From assembly GCA_031255655.1 (NCBI GenBank), contig JAIRSB010000171.1:1-5757 (forward strand): a stretch of 5,757 bases of DNA. The letters run 5' to 3'. The stretch is from Spirochaetaceae bacterium. GTDB lineage: Bacteria > Spirochaetota > Spirochaetia > Treponematales > Breznakiellaceae. A program made the translations under genes and the position numbers. Below are positions 1 through 5,757 of the stretch, piece after piece. Each line of letters opens with the position of its first letter. Position 1 is the stretch's first letter. Below the pieces are notes generated by a model. That model did not search any database. It saw nothing but the letters and a program-made list of their open reading frames with translations, and had not been told where the DNA came from.

Positions 1-297
1 CACGCTTTGGAAAGTTCCGCGGGTTTGGGCCGCCTTTCGCACGGCGAGGCTGTCGCGTGGGGGATTGTCCGCGCCTGCGAGCTGGGCGTTGAGTTAGAAA
101 TTACCCCGCCGGAACGCGCCGAAGTGATTCGCGGTCTTATAGACGCACTCTCTTACGAAACTCGCGCTCCACACCCGGCTATGGCAAGCGGCGGTGAGTT
201 TATGCGGGCACTGCGCGGCGACAAGAAAAAAAAAAGACGGGGAGTTCTGTTTCGTTGTCCCGTCGCGGCGCGGGGCGCGCGTTATAACGATGGATGA
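1..297 (+). CDS. aroB: 3-dehydroquinate synthase, C-terminal part (5' end outside window; frame disrupted near 3' end)
   Basis: Second enzyme of the shikimate pathway: it converts DAHP to 3-dehydroquinate in the cytoplasm, using NAD and a divalent metal. The visible 98 residues begin inside the family's GHxxGHAxE motif (HALESS at residues 1-6). They then carry the HGEAVAWG motif (14-21), whose His is a metal ligand in known DHQ synthases. A helical stretch follows, then the conserved GDKK motif near residues 73-76. After the lysine run the uninterrupted frame reads RRGVLFRCPVAARGARYNDG and stops at 295-297, which fits the family poorly. The frame one base further on gives DGEFCFVVPSRRGARVITMD, much more like the usual 'G.hrFVhP..hG' ending, and stops at 338-340 on top of the next start codon. 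The gene therefore appears frameshifted at A10 (226-235). Family identity is secure; whether the shift is biological or a sequencing error is not known. Confidence 0.9.
   Translation, partial: HALESSAGLGRLSHGEAVAWGIVRACELGVELEITPPERAEVIRGLIDALSYETRAPHPAMASGGEFMRALRGDKKKKRRGVLFRCPVAARGARYNDG
226..235 (+). repeat. A10 homopolymer in aroB
   Basis: Ten consecutive A residues follow GACAAG and encode the lysine run after the DKK motif. This is the longest homopolymer I noticed in the window, and it lies exactly where the AroB reading frame changes. Such tracts are prone to replication slippage, to RNA polymerase slippage and to sequencing indels. Nine A residues would restore a full-length aroB. 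Confidence 0.9.
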
Positions 298-340
298 AGG
301 CGGCTTAAAACGCATCGAAAGAATCGCTGGTTTGGCGTGA
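236..340 (+). other. aroB: out-of-frame continuation of aroB (likely native C-terminus)
   Basis: Reading codons from 236 (the +1 frame relative to the upstream aroB frame) gives 34 residues ending in TGA at 338-340. They begin DGEFCFVVPSRRG and end GGLKRIERIAGLA. This matches the layout of DHQ synthase C-termini: a beta strand 'FVhP', a short glycine turn, then a terminal helix. Removing one A from the A10 run joins it in frame with the upstream part. The TGA overlaps the GTG start of the next gene, a junction type also used later in this cluster, which supports this as the original end of aroB. It might instead be a chance reading, but the motif fit and the junction argue against that. Confidence 0.72.
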
Positions 341-1896
341 AAGCCGTAATCGCTCCGGTCTTAATGCTGCTGTCTTTTACGAACGCTCTTTTCGCGGAGG
401 AGGATGGCGTCGTTTACTATGTCCGCGAACTGCGCGCCGACATCAGGGGGCGAGTTACGGAATACGCACTGCTGCGGAATTCAGGGATAAAAAAAGGTGA
501 TGAGATAAAAGGCGCGGACGAATTGCGGAAGTATATGGCGCAAAAGGAGCAGACATTGATTAACCGCCGTGAGCTGCGGGAAGCGCACATAGTTTTTACG
601 GAGGAGGAGCCGGACAGTGATGGCCGTGTTCCTGTTGACATTACAATTCACGCGGCTGATACACGCAATTTTATCATCGTGCCGGAGCCTAGATATAGTT
701 CGAATACCGGCTGGTCGCCGACTTTGCGGATCAGGGATTTTAATTTTTTAGGTTTAATGACCCCGCTAAAAATAAATTTTACATACAAATACAATGACGG
801 TGAAAGCGTAACATACTCCCGAAACAATGTTACTTTTCTTTTGGGTATGGAAATTCCGTTTGAGGCTTTTGGTTTGGGCTGGAATTTTGACACCGAACAT
901 ATTTTTTCATATTACTTTGGAGAGCCTTTTTTATACGAAGGGGCGGGTGGGATATCGGTTGATATTCCTATAAAAACTACTACGCTGACATTTGGTCTTA
1001 AACAGAAAATACACTTTGGTAAAGAATACGAGAGCTGGCAAAAGCACGTCTATAACGCGAATTTTGAAGACGCGCGCTACGGGTCAAGCAGGATTTACGG
1101 CGAGTGGAAAGCGCCGCTGCCGTTTGAAACGGAAAGTCTCGGCAGTCTTGTATACAAACCATCATTGTCCACCGGAATAAATTACGCTTTTCGCGGCGAG
1201 GATTTGGCGGAACACAAAGGTTTGACTGCGGGCATATCCCAAAAACTGGGCTTTAATAAAATAGATTGGCTTGGTAATTTCAGGCGCGGCGCGGATTTAT
1301 ATCTGGAAAACAGGAACGAGTACAGCTTTTTTTTAGCAAACTGGAACAATTCGATAACGGCAAACGCTACGCTGCATCTTATAATAACTGATTTTTTCGG
1401 TATATCCGTGCGGGGGCGTTTTACACGCTGGTTCTATAACTATGATTCGGGGACGGATTTTGAAGATAACACGGAAGGCGGTGGCTGGGAAGCCGCCGGC
1501 ATGATACGCGGAGTAGAGGACGGCTCAATTTTCGCCAGATATATGCTTCTTTTTAATTTTGATTTTACTTTCCATGCTTTTACTTTCATGTTTTCCGAAT
1601 ATTTTAAGGACGAGCGTCTGCGATTGATAGATTTCGAACTACAGGCCGCGCCTGTCATAGACATAGCCGTTATAGACGGGATAGAGCTTGATAATAAAAG
1701 AAATTTTATCCGCGATATAAGGCCGCATAATTTGATTGCTGGTGGCGGCGTTGAATTACTGTTCTTTCCGCTGTCTTTCAGGAGCATATATCTTTGTGCC
1801 AGCGCAGTATGGAATTTAAATAACCTGTTTAGTGACGGAACATTGCCCGGAAGCAGCGATTTGGAATTATATATAGGTTTTGGACGCCACTACTAG
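337..1896 (+). CDS. Omp85/BamA-TamA-like outer membrane protein with one POTRA-like domain
   Basis: Predicted outer-membrane beta-barrel protein, 519 residues. Residues 1-20 form a short signal peptide (one Lys, hydrophobic core, NALFA then EED). Residues 25-108 fit one POTRA domain: strand VYYVREL, a helix with LLRNSGIKKGD, a second helix with LINRREL, then strands AHIVFTEEE and VPVDITIHAAD. From about residue 115 the sequence is alternating, aromatic-rich barrel material. It opens with the Omp85-style phrase RIRDFNFLGL and ends with the aromatic residue of GFGRHY. IRGV at 390-393 followed by RYMLLFNFDF resembles the Omp85 'VRGF/Y' barrel motif, with Val in place of the aromatic residue. The GTG start at 337 overlaps the shifted aroB stop, and no strong ribosome site is visible, so coupling is likely. 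Its substrate is unknown. It is too short, with too few POTRA domains, to be the housekeeping BamA. The C-terminal Tyr and the early POTRA make other OMP classes less likely. Confidence 0.8.
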   Translation: MKAVIAPVLMLLSFTNALFAEEDGVVYYVRELRADIRGRVTEYALLRNSGIKKGDEIKGADELRKYMAQKEQTLINRRELREAHIVFTEEEPDSDGRVPVDITIHAADTRNFIIVPEPRYSSNTGWSPTLRIRDFNFLGLMTPLKINFTYKYNDGESVTYSRNNVTFLLGMEIPFEAFGLGWNFDTEHIFSYYFGEPFLYEGAGGISVDIPIKTTTLTFGLKQKIHFGKEYESWQKHVYNANFEDARYGSSRIYGEWKAPLPFETESLGSLVYKPSLSTGINYAFRGEDLAEHKGLTAGISQKLGFNKIDWLGNFRRGADLYLENRNEYSFFLANWNNSITANATLHLIITDFFGISVRGRFTRWFYNYDSGTDFEDNTEGGGWEAAGMIRGVEDGSIFARYMLLFNFDFTFHAFTFMFSEYFKDERLRLIDFELQAAPVIDIAVIDGIELDNKRNFIRDIRPHNLIAGGGVELLFFPLSFRSIYLCASAVWNLNNLFSDGTLPGSSDLELYIGFGRHY

Positions 1897-1897
1897 T

Positions 1898-3628
1898 ATG
1901 AATATTAATTTTATCAAAACTGTCGTAAGCAAACTGCGGGTATTGCTGCCGCGCAAATACAAAATGCGGCTTGGCATTCTGCTTTTGATGACAATATTTT
2001 TGTCTCTTATAGAAACATTCGGTGTGTCGATAATAATGCCGTTTATTTCCGTAGCATCCACCCCCGATATACTTGACCGCGGAAGGTACGGCGCTGTTTT
2101 TACGTTTTTGGGATTTACTTCAAAAGATAATTTTATATTGTGCTTTGGGCTTGGCATTATCGCTTTTTATATATTCCGTTCCGCGTATAACGTTTTTTAC
2201 ACATACATCCAAAACCGCTTCGCGCTCGGAACTTACAGGTATCTTGCGAATAAACTTTTTGAAAAATACATTATGCTGCCGTATAAAATTTATATTCAAA
2301 AAAACATGTCTGAATTTCATAACGGAATGACGCAGGCACAGAATACAAGTTCTATGCTTCTTTGCATAATGCAGATTTGTTCAGATTCTATTACTACGCT
2401 GGTTTTGTACTCATTTATGGTGATTGTAAACTGGCGAATGACAATTTTGCTGACCGCCGCGCTTGTTCTGCTGGTTGCCATTGTCATAAAATTTATTCTG
2501 AAAAAAAGCAAACTTCAGGGAAAGATGGCGGCGGAAGCAGGCCGCAATCTAACTCGTATTCAAACCGAATCGTACAATAATTTGAAGTTCATACGGCTTA
2601 AAGGAGTTGAGGAATACTACGAGCGGCAGTTCGACAAATCTATTCGCACGATTTCAAGGGCTCAGTCTATAAGCGGCACTCTAGGCGCTATGCCGCGAAA
2701 TCTTTTGGAGAGTGTGGGTTTTTCTCTTATTGTGGGTGCGGTTCTGCTGATACTGTTCCGCTACGGCTCTGCTGAAAGCATTATTCCCGTTATAGCCATG
2801 TACGCGCTGGCTTTGTACCGGATACTACCCGCTATCAATAGAATGCTTGGCAATGTTAATCAGGTTGCTTTCCTAAGTTATTCGCTCGATATAGTCCATC
2901 AGCATTATACAATGAAACCGCTGACAGAAGGCGAAACACCCATATTGTTTAATTATTCCATAAAAGCGGAAAATGTTTCGTTCCGGTATTCTACAGGCCA
3001 CGCGGTGTTAAAAGGCGTTTCGTTCACAATATATAAAGGTGATAAAATCGCTGTTACTGGGCCGAGCGGTGGCGGAAAATCCACTCTGATAGACATACTC
3101 ATAGGAATACACAAGCCGTCGTCCGGGTCAATACTTGTTGACAGCGTAGAGTTAAACAGCGGAAATGTGCGCGCGTGGCGGAATAAAATCGGCTACATTC
3201 CGCAGCAAATATATCTTTTTGATAACACTGTCGCGGAAAACGTGGTTTTCGGCTCGCCCTACGACGGGGCGCGTCTGGAACGGGTGCTGCGAATGGCGAA
3301 TATATGGGATTTCCTTATGCAAAAGGACGGCCCGCAAACGCGGGTGGGGGAGGGGGGTATACAATTAAGCGGCGGTCAGAAACAACGCATAGGTATCGCC
3401 CGCGCCTTGTACAATGACCCCGAAATCCTAGTACTTGACGAGGCTACTTCGGCTCTAGACACCGAAACGGAAACAAAAATCATGGATGAGATTTATGATG
3501 TCGGAAAGGATAAAACGCTAATCATCGTGGCGCATCGTCTTAGCACAGTTGAAAAATGCGGCCGCAGGATACAAATAGGCAAATCGGCAGAGGAGTACGA
3601 CATCAGAGTAACGGAGCGGATGGAGTGA
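1898..3628 (+). CDS. PglK-like ABC exporter (lipid-linked oligosaccharide flippase type), fused permease and ATPase
   Basis: Inner-membrane half-transporter of 576 residues, expected to work as a homodimer. The N-terminal half is an exporter-type membrane domain (TM1 about 25-50, further segments to about 310). Phrases such as SLIETFGVSIIMPFISVAS, NLKFIRLKG and YALALYRILPAINRM strongly recall Campylobacter PglK, which flips undecaprenyl-linked heptasaccharide for protein N-glycosylation. The ATPase domain is complete: Walker A GPSGGGKST (388-396, Lys394), Q-loop Gln436 in GYIPQQ, signature LSGGQ (490-494), Walker B ILVLDE with Asp514 and Glu515, and H-loop His546. The tail after the H-loop (about 30 residues) is less conserved. 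I chose the ATG at 1898, one base after the upstream stop; an in-frame TTG at 1880 would overlap that gene and add six poor residues. The glycosyltransferase overlapping its end supports a glycan-lipid substrate. The exact substrate is inferred; other lipid or peptide exporters of this class remain possible. Confidence 0.88.
   Translation: MNINFIKTVVSKLRVLLPRKYKMRLGILLLMTIFLSLIETFGVSIIMPFISVASTPDILDRGRYGAVFTFLGFTSKDNFILCFGLGIIAFYIFRSAYNVFYTYIQNRFALGTYRYLANKLFEKYIMLPYKIYIQKNMSEFHNGMTQAQNTSSMLLCIMQICSDSITTLVLYSFMVIVNWRMTILLTAALVLLVAIVIKFILKKSKLQGKMAAEAGRNLTRIQTESYNNLKFIRLKGVEEYYERQFDKSIRTISRAQSISGTLGAMPRNLLESVGFSLIVGAVLLILFRYGSAESIIPVIAMYALALYRILPAINRMLGNVNQVAFLSYSLDIVHQHYTMKPLTEGETPILFNYSIKAENVSFRYSTGHAVLKGVSFTIYKGDKIAVTGPSGGGKSTLIDILIGIHKPSSGSILVDSVELNSGNVRAWRNKIGYIPQQIYLFDNTVAENVVFGSPYDGARLERVLRMANIWDFLMQKDGPQTRVGEGGIQLSGGQKQRIGIARALYNDPEILVLDEATSALDTETETKIMDEIYDVGKDKTLIIVAHRLSTVEKCGRRIQIGKSAEEYDIRVTERME
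3613..3616 (+). promoter_or_regulatory. ribosome binding site for the glycosyltransferase
   Basis: GGAG lies 8 bases before the GTG at 3625, inside the end of the exporter gene. It supports the GTG at 3625 over the upstream in-frame ATG at 3556, which would lie deep in the exporter gene and add a low-complexity, unconserved N-terminus. Confidence 0.55.
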
Positions 3629-4698
3629 AAAAAATTTTAATTGACGGAGATTTTTTATGCAGACCGCTTACCGGCATAGAACGCTATGCTTACGAAATTA
3701 CAAAACGTCTTGACACTCTTGCATCCGATCACGAAATCGCGATCATCGTTCCGTCAAATACATTTACGCCGCCGGATTACAAAAATATCGATATAATACA
3801 GCTTAAAACAAAAATTAAATCGCATTTGTTTTGGCAGATGGCGACGGTTCAATCTTTTTTGTTAAAACATAGAGAATATACCGCGCTTGAGTACGGAAAT
3901 ACTTGTCTGCCTTTCACGCCGACAATAGTTTTTCTGCACGATATATACTGTGAATTATTCCCGGAAGATTTTTCAAGTTTCCGTGACAAACTGGCGCGTC
4001 TGTATAATCAATACCAGTACCGGTTGATAGCGCGTAAAGCGAAAAGAATTGTTACGGTGTCCGAATACAGCAAAAACGAAATAGCAAAAACTTTTCATGT
4101 ACCGCCGGAACGTATAACGGTTATATACAGCAGCTGGCTTCATTTTAACGAGATAAAACCTGATTATTCCGTGTTTTCGCTTTTTCCGGCTTTAGAGAAA
4201 CCGTTCTTTTTTTCGCTTGGGACTATTTCTAAACGAAAAAATATGAAATGGATAATCGAATACGCCGCGAAACATCCGCGTGATACATTTGCTATTTCCG
4301 GTTCTCGAATGCCCACTACAAAAGACGACAAATTAAACGGCTCGGCGGGGTTAAAAAATATAATTCTGCTGGGCTATATGGATGACGCGAAAGTAAAGGC
4401 TCTGATGGAACGATGTAAGGCCTTCCTTATGCCCTCATATTACGAGGGTTTTGGGCTGCCGCCGTTGGAGGCCTTATCGTGCGGCGCGCCTATAATTGTG
4501 GCTGACACCGCGAGTCTGCCGGAAATATACGGCAAAACCGCGCGCTACATAGATCCACGTGATACCAGTGTCGAGCTAGACGAGTTGTTAAAAGTTCCGG
4601 TGGAAGCGCCATGTGCAATTTTGGAAAAGTATTCTTACGACAAATCGGCGCAGGCGTTATACCGCCTTATAACCGAATATTTGAATGAAAAAGAATAG
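3625..4698 (+). CDS. GT4-family glycosyltransferase (GT-B fold, glycosyl transferases group 1)
   Basis: Cytoplasmic or membrane-associated retaining glycosyltransferase of 357 residues, expected to move a sugar from a nucleotide-sugar onto a growing glycan. The N-terminal Rossmann-like half starts KKILIDGDFLCRPLTGIERYAYEI, where TGIERY matches the acceptor-side loop of mannosyltransferase-like GT4 enzymes. VTVSEYSKNEI and the 'PPERITVIYSS' link are typical of the hinge region. The donor half has LGTISKRKN (Lys203-Lys205 area, the phosphate-contact segment), LLGYMDDAKVKALMERC, and the EX7E motif EGFGLPPLE with Glu274 and Glu282. Start: the GTG at 3625 shares bases with the exporter stop (GTGA) and has a GGAG 8 bases upstream. 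The usual family length is about 350-400, so the protein is complete. Donor and acceptor sugars cannot be read from the sequence; the LGT..kRKN style leans towards mannosyl or related transferases. Confidence 0.88.
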   Translation: MKKILIDGDFLCRPLTGIERYAYEITKRLDTLASDHEIAIIVPSNTFTPPDYKNIDIIQLKTKIKSHLFWQMATVQSFLLKHREYTALEYGNTCLPFTPTIVFLHDIYCELFPEDFSSFRDKLARLYNQYQYRLIARKAKRIVTVSEYSKNEIAKTFHVPPERITVIYSSWLHFNEIKPDYSVFSLFPALEKPFFFSLGTISKRKNMKWIIEYAAKHPRDTFAISGSRMPTTKDDKLNGSAGLKNIILLGYMDDAKVKALMERCKAFLMPSYYEGFGLPPLEALSCGAPIIVADTASLPEIYGKTARYIDPRDTSVELDELLKVPVEAPCAILEKYSYDKSAQALYRLITEYLNEKE

Positions 4699-5757
4699 AT
4701 ACTGCACCACCGCCTCGCCACGCCGTAAACCGGAAAAAGAGTTGAGAAAAAAGCTGTTCCGCCCGTTCACGCGGGCGGCTGCTTGTGTAACGGCGGTGTT
4801 CATCATTCTCGTTTCTGGAATCACGGCTTTTTTTATTTATAACGGACTGAAAAAAGAACTCGTTTCACGCGCCGCGGCCTCCGCCCGCGCCGCCGTCATC
4901 TCTTCCGCGCTGCGGCTGGAAAACGCGTTCACGGCGGCGCGGGCGGACGCTTTGACACTGCTTCAAATAAACGGCGCGGAGCGGCAAAGCGATATATTTT
5001 TCGAACTTCATCCTGAATTCGCGGCTATTGCCCCCTCGACGGGACGCATGCTTGTGAATAAATCTTTTTTTCTTGAACATGATTTAAGCGAAAAATCGCT
5101 TGATAACTATCTCGCCGCTGAAAGCGAACTGCTTGAGTATGCCGCCACTCTGGAAGATCCGGCGGATATGCTTTTTGGGAACGCTTCCGCGTACACTGGC
5201 GCGCCGCTTTTGTCGATGTTTTTTAGAGACACAGAAGCCGGCGGGACGGACGGCGTGATTGCTGCGTTTTTTTCGCTCGCCGCGTTTACCCCGCTGCTCG
5301 AAAGCGGAACGGGGAACGTTGTAAAGACTTTCGTGGTGAACTACCGTGATGATATTCTGCTGGGTTCAGGCGGCTTTTTCACGCCGGGCGGCAATTACTG
5401 GCGCGACCCGCTTGTCCGTCTGATGCGTCAAAGCGCTGAAACGGAGGCGCAATCCGTTTTCACAGGGAGGGACGGCGGCGTTTACATCGGAGCTTTCCGT
5501 AAACTGCCGTTTACGGGTACGGCGGTGCTTTGCGAAATAAGCGAGAACGCGGCGTTTAGCGGACTGCCCGAAGCGGCGCTGGGAAGCCTTAAATTCTGTG
5601 GTGCGGCGCTTGTTCTGGCGGCGTTTTTCTGCGCAATGCTTTCATTTTCAATGGATAAATACGCCGGAGGCATCCTGCGCGAACAGGAAGAAAAAGTCAT
5701 GGAACGCAGGCGGCTAAAAAGCGTATTCCGTGCTCTACCTACGGACCGGAAAACGGA
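4685..5757 (+). CDS. two-transmembrane sensor-like membrane protein, N-terminal part (3' end outside window)
   Basis: The frame is open from ATG 4685 to the window end (at least 357 codons). Residues 1-30 are very basic (MKKNRYC, RRKPEKELRKK). TM1 is about 31-52 (AAACVTAVFIILVSG...). An extracytoplasmic region of about 250 residues follows (53-303), then TM2 about 304-323 and a charged cytoplasmic start, ILREQEEKVMERRRLK, suggestive of a helical linker. This TM-sensor-TM-linker layout is that of bacterial receptors (cyclases, kinases, chemoreceptors), and the stretch GAFRKLPFTGTAVLCEISEN just before TM2 resembles the end of Cache-type sensor domains. No HAMP or catalytic domain is visible before the cut, so the output function is unknown. 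The start overlaps the glycosyltransferase end by 14 bases without a clear ribosome site. A TTG at 4742, with GGA 7 bases upstream, is an alternative start. The gene is notably GC-rich (4861-4920 is about 77% GC). Confidence 0.72.
   Translation, partial: MKKNRYCTTASPRRKPEKELRKKLFRPFTRAAACVTAVFIILVSGITAFFIYNGLKKELVSRAAASARAAVISSALRLENAFTAARADALTLLQINGAERQSDIFFELHPEFAAIAPSTGRMLVNKSFFLEHDLSEKSLDNYLAAESELLEYAATLEDPADMLFGNASAYTGAPLLSMFFRDTEAGGTDGVIAAFFSLAAFTPLLESGTGNVVKTFVVNYRDDILLGSGGFFTPGGNYWRDPLVRLMRQSAETEAQSVFTGRDGGVYIGAFRKLPFTGTAVLCEISENAAFSGLPEAALGSLKFCGAALVLAAFFCAMLSFSMDKYAGGILREQEEKVMERRRLKSVFRALPTDRKT
4759..4778 (+). repeat. perfect GC-rich inverted repeat (possible RNA hairpin)
   Basis: CCGCCCG (4759-4765) and CGGGCGG (4772-4778) are perfect 7-base complements around the loop TTCACG, 61 bases after the glycosyltransferase stop and within the start of the sensor gene. 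There is no T-run downstream on the + strand. On the opposite strand a run of six T residues follows the stem after about five bases, which would suit a weak terminator for antisense RNA. It may equally be a by-product of GC-rich coding sequence. Confidence 0.4.

Noticed and set aside
94..315. Minus-strand open frame opposite the end of aroB
   Set aside because: It is a by-product of the coding strand, with no recognisable domain. The + strand reading has clear AroB motifs.
1327..1334. T8 run in the barrel gene as a second slippage site
   Set aside because: The reading frame continues normally on both sides (YSFFLANW), so there is no sign of a frame change.
1440..1787. Minus-strand open frame of 115 codons
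   Set aside because: It lies fully opposite the barrel coding sequence, is Ser/Lys-rich without motifs, and has no support as a gene.
1880..1897. TTG start at 1880 for the exporter
   Set aside because: It adds only six residues (MDATTS), overlaps the barrel gene and has no ribosome site. The ATG at 1898 follows the stop by one base.
2073..2580. Short frames on both strands inside the exporter gene
   Set aside because: They are out-of-frame shadows of a well-conserved transporter, with no ribosome sites or motifs of their own.
3556..3624. Longer glycosyltransferase start at the ATG at 3556
   Set aside because: It would overlap the exporter by more than 70 bases and add a low-complexity, unconserved stretch. 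The GTG at 3625 has a GGAG site and begins exactly at the conserved KKILIDG strand.
4759..4778. Intrinsic terminator for the operon on the + strand
   Set aside because: There is no T-run after the stem on the + strand, and the stem lies inside the next open frame.
4865..5700. Two minus-strand open frames opposite the last gene
   Set aside because: GC-rich coding sequence often leaves the opposite strand open. The + frame is open for over 1 kb and shows ordered membrane segments.

Overview
The window is one gene-dense, single-direction block, and all five genes lie on the + strand. A signal peptide followed by an outer-membrane beta-barrel shows that the host is a diderm bacterium. The gene style (Omp85-like barrel, PglK-like exporter, two-segment membrane sensor) would fit a spirochaete such as a Treponema relative, but nothing here proves the taxon.

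Layout: (1) 1-297 is the C-terminal part of 3-dehydroquinate synthase (aroB). It runs into a run of ten A residues (226-235), after which a better AroB C-terminus continues in the +1 frame to a TGA at 338-340. (2) 337-1896 is an exported Omp85/BamA-TamA-type protein with one POTRA-like domain and a barrel. (3) 1898-3628 is a full-length ABC exporter closely resembling PglK, the flippase for lipid-linked oligosaccharides. (4) 3625-4698 is a GT4-type (GT-B fold) glycosyltransferase. (5) 4685-5757 is the N-terminal part of a two-transmembrane, sensor-like protein that runs off the window and keeps an open frame throughout.

The junctions are extremely tight: GTGA overlap, 1-base gap, GTGA overlap, 14-base overlap. 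This indicates one transcript with translational coupling, and no intergenic space of any size is present. I see no internal promoter, RNA gene, mobile element or CRISPR array.

Working model (inference): the glycosyltransferase builds or extends a lipid-linked glycan in the cytoplasm, the PglK-like protein flips it across the inner membrane, and the Omp85-like protein inserts or passes something at the outer membrane. The sensor-like protein could tie the system to an external signal. The aroB fragment and the sensor gene are visibly GC-rich, while the middle genes are AT-richer, so the middle part may have a separate history.
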